Shown: positions 26,749 to 34,936 of the stretch, one piece after another
Position numbering within the stretch: the stretch's first letter is position 1
Layout: each line of letters starts with the position of its first letter
Assembly (NCBI RefSeq): GCF_021532655.1
Contig: NZ_JAKGAS010000014.1
Location: forward strand, 35,813 to 99,812
DNA: 64,000 bases
Direction of reading: 5' to 3'
DNA from: Paraglaciecola algarum
GTDB taxonomy: Bacteria; Pseudomonadota; Gammaproteobacteria; Enterobacterales; Alteromonadaceae
The notes under the pieces: generated by a model
Seen by the model: the letters and a program-made list of their open reading frames with translations, nothing else
What the model was told of the DNA's origin: nothing
The model's database searches: none
Program-made: the position numbers and the translations under genes

Positions 26749-27261
26749 TTAATGATCTTGGTAGGGGTCGTCAATGGCTAATTGCTTTAAAATTGTAATT
26801 TCTAGTGTTTCCATCTCTTCGGCTTCATCATCTTGAATATGATCAAAACCAAATAAATGTAAGGTTCCATGTACAATCATGTGTGCCCAGTGATCTAAAT
26901 TTTGTTTATTTTGTTGTTCGGCTTCATTTGCTACAACTTGAGTACATATGACTAAATCACCTAACAAATTTGGAACTTCAATATCATCAGTACTTTCATA
27001 AATATCAGAGCCATCTGTATTGTCTGGTAAGAAAAGTTCTGGCATTTCAAAAGGAAAAGACAATACGTTAGTGGGTTTGTCTTTTCCTCTATATTGATGA
27101 TTTAATTCACAGATTTCGTCCTCATCCACTATACGAACGGTAATTTCTTTTTCATCTGCATTCAGATGGGAAAATACGGTATCTAGCCAAGTTTGGATCT
27201 GTTCTTGTGTTGGGATCTGCAGATTGTCAGTGGCAATTTGCAGGTCAAGTAATGCGCTCAT
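26749..27261 (-). CDS. ybeY: Endoribonuclease YbeY
   Basis: 170 residues from the ATG at 27261 (MSALLDLQIAT). The frame is open for another 45 codons upstream, but that stretch overlaps the end of ybeZ and encodes only a Lys/Arg-rich tail, so the shorter start fits the family length. The metal site is HGTLHLFGFDH (H-x3-H-x5-H). YbeY is a zinc RNase acting in 16S rRNA 3'-end maturation and ribosome quality control. The start lies seven bases from the ybeZ stop. Confidence 0.93.
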   Translation of the reverse strand: MSALLDLQIATDNLQIPTQEQIQTWLDTVFSHLNADEKEITVRIVDEDEICELNHQYRGKDKPTNVLSFPFEMPELFLPDNTDGSDIYESTDDIEVPNLLGDLVICTQVVANEAEQQNKQNLDHWAHMIVHGTLHLFGFDHIQDDEAEEMETLEITILKQLAIDDPYQDH

Positions 27262-27268
27262 ATAGCTA

Positions 27269-28330
27269 TCATTGATCGTTGCGATTTTGTTGACTGGATT
27301 GTTCTTGGTTTTGCGCTTCTTGTAACGCTTTTTTCTCAAGTCTTTCTTTTTCGCGCTGTTTGTCATGTGCTTCATAAGCCATAACGATCCGCGCAACCAC
27401 AGGATGGCGCACTACATCGCCAGCACTGAAAAAGTTAAATGAAATTTCTTCAACATCACTTAACACATCAACCGCGTGTCTTAGCCCAGAACGTATGCCT
27501 CTAGGTAAATCTACTTGTGTGATGTCTCCAGTAATGACAGCTTGAGAATTAAACCCAATCCTAGTTAAGAACATTTTCATTTGTTCTACTGTGGTATTTT
27601 GACTTTCATCCAAAATAATAAAGGCATCATTTAAAGTACGACCACGCATGTAGGCTAATGGCGCTACTTCAATAACATTACGTTCAATTAGTTTTTCGAC
27701 CTTTTCAAAACCTAACATTTCAAATAGAGCGTCGTATAAAGGACGTAGGTATGGATCGACTTTTTGTGACAAGTCACCAGGTAAAAATCCCAGTTTTTCA
27801 CCAGCTTCTACCGCAGGACGAGTTAATAAAATACGTCGTACATCTTGGCGCTCTAATGCTTCAACGGCGCATGCTACGGCTAAATAGGTTTTACCAGTTC
27901 CTGCTGGGCCCACGCCAAAACTGATATCGTGAGTAAATATATTTTTTACATAGTCAGATTGGTTGGGATTACGAGGTTTGATCACACCCCGCTTAGTTTT
28001 TATATGGATTTCTTTGCCATAGTTTTTAGGGGCGGCTTGTTCTAAACCTTTTAATTCTTGAATAGCTAAATGTACTTTTTCAGAGTCAACATCAGCTAAC
28101 TGACCACGCACAGGCTGGGTTTCTATATATAAATCTTTTAGAAGTTTAGTGGCACTTTTTACCTGTAATTCAGCACCCACTAGCTTAAATTCGTTATTTC
28201 GATAGGTAATCTCTATACCAAGTCGACGTTCAATCTGTTTTATATTGTCGTCTAACGGGCCACATAAGCTGGCTAAACGTTTGTGATCAGAAGGTTCGAG
28301 TGTTAATTCGTTACTAACTAGGTTACTCAA
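27269..28330 (-). CDS. ybeZ: PhoH-family ATPase YbeZ
   Basis: 353 residues. The Walker A motif is GPAGTGKTYLAVA (around residue 140) and Walker B is AFIILDESQN. The PhoH domain covers about 110-320 and is followed by a charged tail rich in Glu and Gln (KEREKKALQEAQNQEQSSQQN). YbeZ partners YbeY, and its gene directly precedes ybeY here. It is probably an ATP-driven RNA-associated factor, an inference from the family. Confidence 0.95.
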   Translation of the reverse strand: MSNLVSNELTLEPSDHKRLASLCGPLDDNIKQIERRLGIEITYRNNEFKLVGAELQVKSATKLLKDLYIETQPVRGQLADVDSEKVHLAIQELKGLEQAAPKNYGKEIHIKTKRGVIKPRNPNQSDYVKNIFTHDISFGVGPAGTGKTYLAVACAVEALERQDVRRILLTRPAVEAGEKLGFLPGDLSQKVDPYLRPLYDALFEMLGFEKVEKLIERNVIEVAPLAYMRGRTLNDAFIILDESQNTTVEQMKMFLTRIGFNSQAVITGDITQVDLPRGIRSGLRHAVDVLSDVEEISFNFFSAGDVVRHPVVARIVMAYEAHDKQREKERLEKKALQEAQNQEQSSQQNRNDQ

Positions 28331-28382
28331 TGATTATTCTCTTAATTATCTTTAGATTTAAGCTTTTAACTTTTAAATTTAT

Positions 28383-29816
28383 TTATACGGCTGGGGTAAA
28401 TGAACCCACGCCTAGATCGTCGATAGCAGCAGTGCTTTTAGCCATTATAGACTCTGGAGATAAGTCATTACGTAGATCCATCTCCGCTTCTGTTCTAATA
28501 ACATTGCCCCGCAAAGAGTTAGCAAATACGTCAGTAATTTTGATATCCACAAAACCACCTATCATATCTGGCGTACCTTCAAAATTGACTACACGGTTGT
28601 TTTCAGTCCGTCCTGACAACTCCATAGGATTCTTTTTAGACGGGCCTTCAACTAATACTCGTTGTTCGGTATCCACCATGTTGCGGGCGATACGCAAAGC
28701 TTGTTGGTTAATACGTTGTTGTAACAAACTTAAACGCTGCTTTTTAGTTTCTTCAGTTACATCGTCAGGCAAGTCTGCAGCTGGTGTGCCTGGACGAGCG
28801 CTATAAATAAAACTAAAACTCAAATCAAAATCCATAGCCTGAATTAAATCCATGGTGGCTTCAAAGTCATCGTCTGTTTCACCAGGGAAACCAATAATAA
28901 AATCAGAGGACATGCTCAAGTTAGGACGAATTTTACGTAACTTACGAATTTTAGATTTATATTCTATGGCAGTATGGCCGCGTTTCATAAGGTTTAAAAT
29001 ACGATCTGCGCCTGATTGTACCGGTAGGTGTAAATGGTCTACTAATTCAGGGATAGTGGCATAGGCGTCGATAATATCGTCGGTAAACTCTACTGGGTGA
29101 GAGGTGGTATACCGGATACGATCAATACCGTTAATCGAAGCAACTAATTCTAATAATTCTGCAAAGGTACACACACTGCCGTCAAAATTAGGGCCACGGA
29201 ATGCATTAACATTTTGGCCTAACAAGTTAACTTCTCGAACACCTTGTTCAGCTAACTGGGCAATTTCTAACAATACATCATCAACCGGGCGGCTAACTTC
29301 TTCACCTCTGGTATAAGGCACCACACAGAAAGTACAATATTTAGAACAGCCTTCCATGATTGACACAAAAGCAGATGGGCCATCGGCTTTGGGTTCAGGT
29401 AAACGGTCAAATTTTTCAATTTCTGGAAAGCTCACATCAACCACTGACTTACTGCCACCTTTAATTTGATTGATCATCTCAGGTAAGCGGTGCAAGGTTT
29501 GTGGTCCAAAAATCACATCAACAAAAGGAGCTCGTTTGCGTATGGTGTCGCCTTCTTGAGAAGCCACACAACCACCTACACCTATTATCAACTCAGGTTT
29601 GTCTTTCTTCAGGTTTTTCCAGCGGCCTAGTTGATGGAATACTTTTTCTTGAGCTTTCTCACGGATAGAGCAGGTATTTAGTAATATGATATCCGCATCT
29701 TCTGCTACTTCAGTCGCCTCGTAACCGTGTGTCGAGTCGAGTAGGTCTGCCATCTTCTCCGAGTCATACTCGTTCATTTGGCAACCCCAAGTTTTAATAA
29801 ATAGCTTTTTTGTCAT
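28383..29816 (-). CDS. miaB: tRNA-2-methylthio-N6-dimethylallyladenosine synthase
   Basis: 477 residues. The N-terminal UPF0004 domain carries the auxiliary cluster cysteines (in KTWGCQMNEYDS, LLNTCSIREKA and GVGGCVAS). The radical SAM motif CSKYCTFC lies near residue 158 and a C-terminal TRAM domain follows. It methylthiolates i6A37 of tRNAs that read codons beginning with U. It is the first gene of the miaB-ybeZ-ybeY-ybeX-lnt run, 52 bases before ybeZ. Confidence 0.97.
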   Translation of the reverse strand: MTKKLFIKTWGCQMNEYDSEKMADLLDSTHGYEATEVAEDADIILLNTCSIREKAQEKVFHQLGRWKNLKKDKPELIIGVGGCVASQEGDTIRKRAPFVDVIFGPQTLHRLPEMINQIKGGSKSVVDVSFPEIEKFDRLPEPKADGPSAFVSIMEGCSKYCTFCVVPYTRGEEVSRPVDDVLLEIAQLAEQGVREVNLLGQNVNAFRGPNFDGSVCTFAELLELVASINGIDRIRYTTSHPVEFTDDIIDAYATIPELVDHLHLPVQSGADRILNLMKRGHTAIEYKSKIRKLRKIRPNLSMSSDFIIGFPGETDDDFEATMDLIQAMDFDLSFSFIYSARPGTPAADLPDDVTEETKKQRLSLLQQRINQQALRIARNMVDTEQRVLVEGPSKKNPMELSGRTENNRVVNFEGTPDMIGGFVDIKITDVFANSLRGNVIRTEAEMDLRNDLSPESIMAKSTAAIDDLGVGSFTPAV

Positions 29817-30051
29817 GCGGATCTTACTAACCTTTGTTTTACATATTCCAATAAGCGCAATAAAAATAATATCATTTCACTACGCTAAAAATCGAACCGC
29901 GCATTTTACGTGGTATTTACCTTAATCGCTACTTTTATGCAGCTTATTTATGCATATTTGTTTTCTAACAAATAGCTATATTTGAGTACCTTCTACGTAA
30001 TGGGCTTGATATGCTTAAAGGAGACAATAATTAAGGCAGAACCCTTTACCT

Positions 30052-30903
30052 ATGCAAAATCTACAAAATCTTTCTATTCAAAGCATTGAAGTTGCCAATG
30101 ATAAACCCTTTGTTTTATTTGGTGGCATGAATGTTTTAGAGTCTCGTGACTTGGCCATGCGTATTGCTGAACATTACAAAGAAGTCACCACTAAACTTGG
30201 CATTCCTTATGTATTTAAGGCGTCTTTTGACAAAGCTAATCGCTCGTCAGTGAATTCTTACCGTGGCCCTGGAATGGAAGAGGGCTTAAAAATATTTCAA
30301 GAGATCAAACAGACTTTTGATGTGCCATTGATTACCGATGTACATGAACCTTTTCAAGCGGCACCTGTGGCAGAAGTAGTGGATGTCATTCAACTACCGG
30401 CATTTTTAGCACGGCAAACCGATTTAGTTGTGGCAATGGCTAAAACCAATGCCATTATAAACGTGAAAAAACCGCAGTTTTTAGCCGCCCATGAAATGCG
30501 TCATATCATCACTAAGTTTGGTGAAGCAGGTAATGATAAAGTGATTCTTTGTGAAAGAGGCTCTTGTTACGGCTATAACAACTTAGTGGTAGATATGTTA
30601 GCTATGGATGAAATGAAAGCCTATGCGCCTGTGATATTCGACGCTACTCATGCTTTACAAAAACCAGGCGGTCGAACAGATTCTGCCGATGGTAGACGTG
30701 CTCAAGCGGCACAATTAGCCAGAAGTGGCATGGCATTAGGCATAGCTGGATTATTTATTGAAGCTCACCCGAATCCAAACGAAGCAAAATGTGATGGACC
30801 ATGTGCTTTAGCTCTGGACAAATTAGAACCATATTTGCAACAAATGAAAGCTCTGGATGATTTAGTTAAAGGGTTTGATGATTTAGATACAAGTGCCAAA
30901 TAA
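30052..30903 (+). CDS. kdsA: 3-deoxy-8-phosphooctulonate synthase
   Basis: 283 residues. It condenses arabinose 5-phosphate and phosphoenolpyruvate to KDO 8-phosphate for lipopolysaccharide. Signature segments include LFGGMNVLESRDLAMRIAEH, KASFDKANRSS, ITDVHEP and DATHALQKPGG. The Asn in GGMNVLES marks the metal-independent class, as in E. coli. It stands alone here, preceded by a 235-base leader and followed by inverted repeats. Confidence 0.97.
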   Translation: MQNLQNLSIQSIEVANDKPFVLFGGMNVLESRDLAMRIAEHYKEVTTKLGIPYVFKASFDKANRSSVNSYRGPGMEEGLKIFQEIKQTFDVPLITDVHEPFQAAPVAEVVDVIQLPAFLARQTDLVVAMAKTNAIINVKKPQFLAAHEMRHIITKFGEAGNDKVILCERGSCYGYNNLVVDMLAMDEMKAYAPVIFDATHALQKPGGRTDSADGRRAQAAQLARSGMALGIAGLFIEAHPNPNEAKCDGPCALALDKLEPYLQQMKALDDLVKGFDDLDTSAK

Positions 30904-30940
30904 GCTGGAGTTGTAATTAAAGTAATTAAGAATGGGATAA

Positions 30941-30958
30941 GTGTTTAAGGATAAACAC
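30941..30958. terminator. Hairpin after kdsA
   Basis: Perfect 7-bp stem GTGTTTA/TAAACAC with an AGGA loop, 38 bases after the kdsA stop. There is no T run, so termination is uncertain. Confidence 0.4.
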
Positions 30959-30960
30959 TG

Positions 30961-31027
30961 GTAAGTTCTGCTGTGTGACCTAGCCACGCCATTGTTGGGG
31001 GCAGGTTGCACACAGCGCTAAACTTAC
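30961..31027. repeat. Long imperfect inverted repeat
   Basis: Left arm GTAAGTT-CT-GCTGTGTG-ACCT pairs with the right arm (read as complement) GTAAGTT-TAGC-GCTGTGTG-CA-ACCT. This leaves a loop of about 20 bases containing a G-run. The structure would be a 60-70 base hairpin as RNA. It could be a structured small RNA, a kdsA 3' element or a miniature mobile palindrome. Confidence 0.6.
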
Positions 31028-31075
31028 TAAAGAGTTGTTAACACACAGAAATTAAAAATTACGAATTTTATTAAA

Positions 31076-31393
31076 TTAGTCTTTAATAACGACTTTAAAT
31101 TTGAATTTCGGTAATGTTTTATCTAGATCTTGTACCATTTCATTTGCTTTTAGTTCTACTCGGTCTGCATTAAGTTGTTTAGCAATAGTTTTCTTAATAG
31201 CTGGCTTTTCAACGTCACCCATGACTGTTTTAATCACATCGTTGATTTCAGCTATTAGGTCAAAATCGAATTTGTTTTCAACTTGAGTCTTAGTTGAACT
31301 GGGTTTTTCAATTTTAGCATTGGCTGTTTGAGTGAATAGAGCAGTGGCTAAGACCAATGCACTTAAAACTGTTTTTGTAAATAATGTTTTCAT
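31076..31393 (-). CDS. Small exported protein of unknown function
   Basis: 105 residues with a clear signal peptide (MKTLFTKTVLSALVLATALF, cleaved after TANA at residue 26). The mature part of about 80 residues is rich in Lys, Asp and Val (DFDLIAEINDVIKTVMGD, KFKFKVVIKD) and has no Cys. It is likely periplasmic. I do not recognise a family. It is monocistronic, convergent with kdsA, with a long AT-rich leader shared divergently with gcvA. Confidence 0.75.
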   Translation of the reverse strand: MKTLFTKTVLSALVLATALFTQTANAKIEKPSSTKTQVENKFDFDLIAEINDVIKTVMGDVEKPAIKKTIAKQLNADRVELKANEMVQDLDKTLPKFKFKVVIKD

Positions 31394-31612
31394 TTTGTTA
31401 ACCTTAAGTTTAGTAATGTTAAGTTTGTATTTTAGTTCGTATTTGTTTATCTGTGTTTAGTGGTTAGATATTGTTTTAAAACAAATATTTCTTTCCACTG
31501 AATGAATTGTATACAAGTGTTTTTCCATATTAAAATGACTTTTTTTATTGTTGTTCATTAGAAAAACTAATGCTTTAATGTGTGTTCTATGTGCTGTTTG
31601 ACTGAGTAACCC

Positions 31613-32521
31613 ATGAATCGTCGACTACCTCCACTAAATTCTCTAAAAGCCTTTGAAGTTGCTGCAAGGCACTTAAGTTTTACCCGCGCTGCAGATGAGT
31701 TATTTGTGACTCAAGCGGCTGTGAGTCATCAAATAAAAGCATTAGAAGAATTTTTATCCATGAAACTTTTTGTGCGTAAAAAAAGATCTCTATATTTGAC
31801 TGAGGAAGGGCAAAGTTACTATTTAGACTTAAAGGATATTTTTAAAGCACTAAACGATGCCACTGAAAAACTCTTGGTTAAAGGCGAAAAAGGTGCCATC
31901 ACAGTCGCCCTGCAAACTAGTTTTGCTATTCAATGGTTAGTGCCTAGAATCAATGGTTTTAGCCAAATGAATCCAGATATTGACGTTAGGATTAAAGCTG
32001 TCAACGATAATGAAGGCTTTTTAACTGACGATGTTGATGTTGCCATTTATTACGGTCGTGGCAAATGGCCCGGTATAGTGGCTGACAAGTTACACACCGA
32101 ATATCTTACTCCCGTTTGCGCACCTTCTTTGTTTCAAGGCGATAAACCTTTACAAGCGTTAGACGATTTAGGCCAGCATACGCTGCTACACGATTCTTCA
32201 AGGGAATCATGGCAAGAATGGTTAAGGCATTTTAATGTATTAGGGGTAAACGTAAACCATGGGCCTATTTTCAGTCATTCTATGATGGTTCAACAAGCCG
32301 CTTCATTGGGGCAGGGTATTGCATTGGGACATAGTGTTTTGGCTCGCTCTGAAATAGAAGCAGGGCGGTTAATTTGTCCATTTGAAGAAAAGTTAGTCAC
32401 CAAAGAAGCCTACTATTTAGTTTGTGAACAATCTCAAGCCGATTTAGGCAAAATAACAGCGTTCCGTGAATGGTTATTACAACAGGTAAAATTAGAACAA
32501 GATGATCAAGACTTTAGTTGA
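31613..32521 (+). CDS. gcvA: LysR-family regulator GcvA
   Basis: 302 residues. The N-terminal helix-turn-helix (RLPPLNSLKAFEVAARHLSF, FTRAADELFVTQAAVSHQI) is almost the E. coli GcvA sequence, and a LysR substrate-binding domain follows. GcvA controls the glycine cleavage system. Identity is backed by synteny: a DUF423 (YgdD) gene and rlmM follow, as in E. coli, with one hydrolase gene inserted between. Confidence 0.9.
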   Translation: MNRRLPPLNSLKAFEVAARHLSFTRAADELFVTQAAVSHQIKALEEFLSMKLFVRKKRSLYLTEEGQSYYLDLKDIFKALNDATEKLLVKGEKGAITVALQTSFAIQWLVPRINGFSQMNPDIDVRIKAVNDNEGFLTDDVDVAIYYGRGKWPGIVADKLHTEYLTPVCAPSLFQGDKPLQALDDLGQHTLLHDSSRESWQEWLRHFNVLGVNVNHGPIFSHSMMVQQAASLGQGIALGHSVLARSEIEAGRLICPFEEKLVTKEAYYLVCEQSQADLGKITAFREWLLQQVKLEQDDQDFS

Positions 32522-33143
32522 TCAAGCGGTTTCAGATAAAGATGAAAAACCTTTAGCCAATTTTGTGTTTGCTCATGGCGCAGGTGCCGGCCAAAACAGC
32601 GAGTTTATGCAAGATATAGCACTGCAACTAAGCCAACAAAACATCAATGTCATTCGATTTAATTTTGCTTATATACAATTGGCAATAGACACAGGTAAAC
32701 GACGGCCACCTGAAAGGGCCGATAAACTGCTAATTCAATACAAACAAGTGATTGACCAAGTTAATTCTGAAATCCCCCTTTTTATTGGTGGTAAATCAAT
32801 GGGGGGAAGAATGGCCAGTATGCTGGTGCAGGACTCTCCTGCTAAAGGCTGTATTTGCATGGGATATCCTTTTCACCCACCAGGTAAACCAGAAAAACTG
32901 CGTACTGCTCATTTAGGAGAGATGCAAAAACCACTTTTAATTATACAAGGGGAGAGAGACACCTTTGGAACCAAACACGAAATACCAAACTATCCGCTAT
33001 CGTCAAAGGTTCAACTAGCCTATTTAACCGATGGAGATCACAGTTTTAAGCCTCGTAAAAAGTCAGGTAAAACGTTAGAGCAAAATATGCAACAAGCCGT
33101 CTTTCATATAACCGACTTTATAAAATCTCAGGTCGGTAGATAG
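32502..33143 (+). CDS. Alpha/beta-hydrolase of the KANL3/TEX30-like family
   Basis: 213 residues. It opens with NFVFAHGAGAGQNSEFM (oxyanion region) and has a nucleophile elbow GGKSMGGRMASML, an acidic strand QGERDTFG and a C-terminal His in DGDHSFKPRKKSG. The Ser-Asp-His triad therefore appears complete. Substrate unknown. The start overlaps the end of gcvA by 20 bases, suggesting cotranscription. Confidence 0.85.
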   Translation: MIKTLVDQAVSDKDEKPLANFVFAHGAGAGQNSEFMQDIALQLSQQNINVIRFNFAYIQLAIDTGKRRPPERADKLLIQYKQVIDQVNSEIPLFIGGKSMGGRMASMLVQDSPAKGCICMGYPFHPPGKPEKLRTAHLGEMQKPLLIIQGERDTFGTKHEIPNYPLSSKVQLAYLTDGDHSFKPRKKSGKTLEQNMQQAVFHITDFIKSQVGR

Positions 33144-33207
33144 TTGAGTATTTGATACAATACATTAATCGACGTTAGAAATATCTTTACAAGAACCTAT
33201 ATTCATT

Positions 33208-33597
33208 ATGAAAATCATCTTATCTATTAGCGCTTTTAGCGGCATGCTGGCTGTTATATTAGGGGCGTTCGCAGCACATGGATTAAAAAGTAAATTGCCT
33301 GAGGCGTTGTTAAATGCCTTTCAAACAGGTGTGCAATATCAAATGTTTCACAGTTTAGCTTTAATCTTAATTGTGATTATGTACCGCCAAATGCCACAAG
33401 GATTATTAGTTTGGAGTGCTGGCTTTATGTTGGCGGGCATTTTATTTTTTAGCGGCAGTTTGTATATGTTGGCGTTAACCCAAGTGAAATGGTTTGGGCC
33501 AATTACCCCTCTAGGTGGCGTGTGTTTTATTGTTGGGTGGGCCTTGTTAGCAGCATCTGCAATAAAAGGCACTAATATAATCGAAGGGGCCAGCTAA
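33208..33597 (+). CDS. DUF423 membrane protein (YgdD-like)
   Basis: 129 residues with four membrane helices. The family signature GAFAAHGLKSKLP lies near residue 20, followed by FQTGVQYQMFHSLALI and GGVCFIVGWALLA. The function of DUF423 is unknown. Its stop shares one base with the start of rlmM (TAATG), so translation of the two is coupled. Confidence 0.92.
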   Translation: MKIILSISAFSGMLAVILGAFAAHGLKSKLPEALLNAFQTGVQYQMFHSLALILIVIMYRQMPQGLLVWSAGFMLAGILFFSGSLYMLALTQVKWFGPITPLGGVCFIVGWALLAASAIKGTNIIEGAS

Positions 33598-34670
33598 TGG
33601 CTGGTTTAATACTTTATTGCCGTGCTGGTTTCGAAAGTGACGTAGCTAATGAAGTACAAGAAAAAGCCAGCCAAATAGAAGTGTATGGCTATCCTCAAAC
33701 CCAAAATAATACGGGCTACGTTCTTTTTAATTGTTATCAGCCAGAACAAGCTGAAATGCTGGCTAAAAAACTAAAATTTGCAAGCTTAGTGTTTGCTAGA
33801 CAAATGTTTGCTTGCCAACACGTCATTGAAGACATGGATCCTGAAGATAGAGTAGGGCCAATCATTCAAGCCTGTGTTGACTTTCCTTTGTGTGGTGATT
33901 TACGAGTAGAGTACGCCGATACCACTGACGGCAGAGAGTTGTCTAAGTTCTGCCGAAAAATCAGTGTGCCGTTAAGGCAAAGTTTACGTAGAAAGAATAA
34001 ATTAACCAATAAAGAAAACTCAACTAAACCCGTACTTCATGTGTTTTTCACTAGCAACAACAAAGCCTATGTTGGATATTCATTCAGCAATAATAACTCA
34101 CCACTAGCACTTGGGATCATGCGTTTAAAGTTTCCTCATGCGGCGCCTAGTCGCTCTACTTTAAAACTAGACGAAGCCTTTCAAACTTTTATTCCAAAAG
34201 AAGAGCAGGATGTAAGATTGCAAGGCGGATTATATGCGGTGGATTTAGGTGCATGCCCAGGTGGATGGACTTATCAATTAGTTAACCGGGGCATGTTTGT
34301 GCAGGCGGTAGACAATGGGGCAATGGATCAAGCCTTAATGGAAACAGGGCAGGTGACCTACTGCCCTGAAGATGGCTTTAAGTTTAAACCTAAAAAGAAT
34401 AATGTTTATTGGTTAGTCTGCGACATGATCGAACAACCCCAAAGGGTGGCTAAACTTATGGCGACTTGGGTAGCAGAGGGACGCTGCAAAGAAGCCATGT
34501 TCAACCTTAAACTGCCCATGAAAAAACGTTATGAGTCAGTACAAGGTGCACTAGAGATAATTGAACAAGTTATGCAGGCTAATCAAGCTGGCAGATATTT
34601 ACTCCAAGCTAAACACCTGTATCACAACCGAGAAGAAGTCACTGTGCATTTAAGGTTGATATCTAAATAG
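33597..34670 (+). CDS. rlmM: 23S rRNA 2'-O-ribose methyltransferase RlmM
   Basis: 357 residues. An N-terminal THUMP-like RNA-binding part is followed by a Rossmann methyltransferase with the SAM motif VDLGACPGGWTYQL (around residue 218) and catalytic Lys/Asp positions in VCDMIEQP and NLKLPMKKRYE. It methylates C2498 of 23S rRNA in E. coli. It is the last housekeeping gene before the catabolic locus. Confidence 0.96.
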   Translation: MAGLILYCRAGFESDVANEVQEKASQIEVYGYPQTQNNTGYVLFNCYQPEQAEMLAKKLKFASLVFARQMFACQHVIEDMDPEDRVGPIIQACVDFPLCGDLRVEYADTTDGRELSKFCRKISVPLRQSLRRKNKLTNKENSTKPVLHVFFTSNNKAYVGYSFSNNNSPLALGIMRLKFPHAAPSRSTLKLDEAFQTFIPKEEQDVRLQGGLYAVDLGACPGGWTYQLVNRGMFVQAVDNGAMDQALMETGQVTYCPEDGFKFKPKKNNVYWLVCDMIEQPQRVAKLMATWVAEGRCKEAMFNLKLPMKKRYESVQGALEIIEQVMQANQAGRYLLQAKHLYHNREEVTVHLRLISK

Positions 34671-34867
34671 GTAGCGGATTATAGACCTTGTTTTAATAAG
34701 CACAGTGTGTTCACTAAGACTTGGAACTCTATTGGTGAAGTGGATCTACACAAAGCTGCTAATCCAAACTCTTCAGTAAAACTTGTCACTCCCCGTTGAT
34801 GATCTAGATGACTCGAACATTTCGTTAGTTAACATTCTAAATTACACATAATTTTTTTCGAAATATA

Positions 34868-34878
34868 TTGTAATACAA
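34868..34878. promoter_or_regulatory. Candidate GntR/FadR-type operator
   Basis: TTGTAATACAA, a palindrome of the form TTGTNNNACAA that fits the known GT-N3-AC operators of FadR-subfamily regulators. It lies 58 bases before the DUF5060 gene and 2.6 kb from a FadR-type regulator gene. Binding is inference. Confidence 0.45.
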
Positions 34879-34936
34879 ATGGGTGTTTGTCACAATTCAG
34901 TTACATTATTGCTACATGGTTTGAATTATATATAAA

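Noticed and set aside
27262..27396. Longer start for ybeY giving 215 residues
   Set aside because: Would overlap the end of ybeZ and add a Lys/Arg-rich extension absent from the family.
28330..28806. 158-codon plus-strand frame
   Set aside because: Mostly antisense to miaB; starts at the ybeZ start region by chance.
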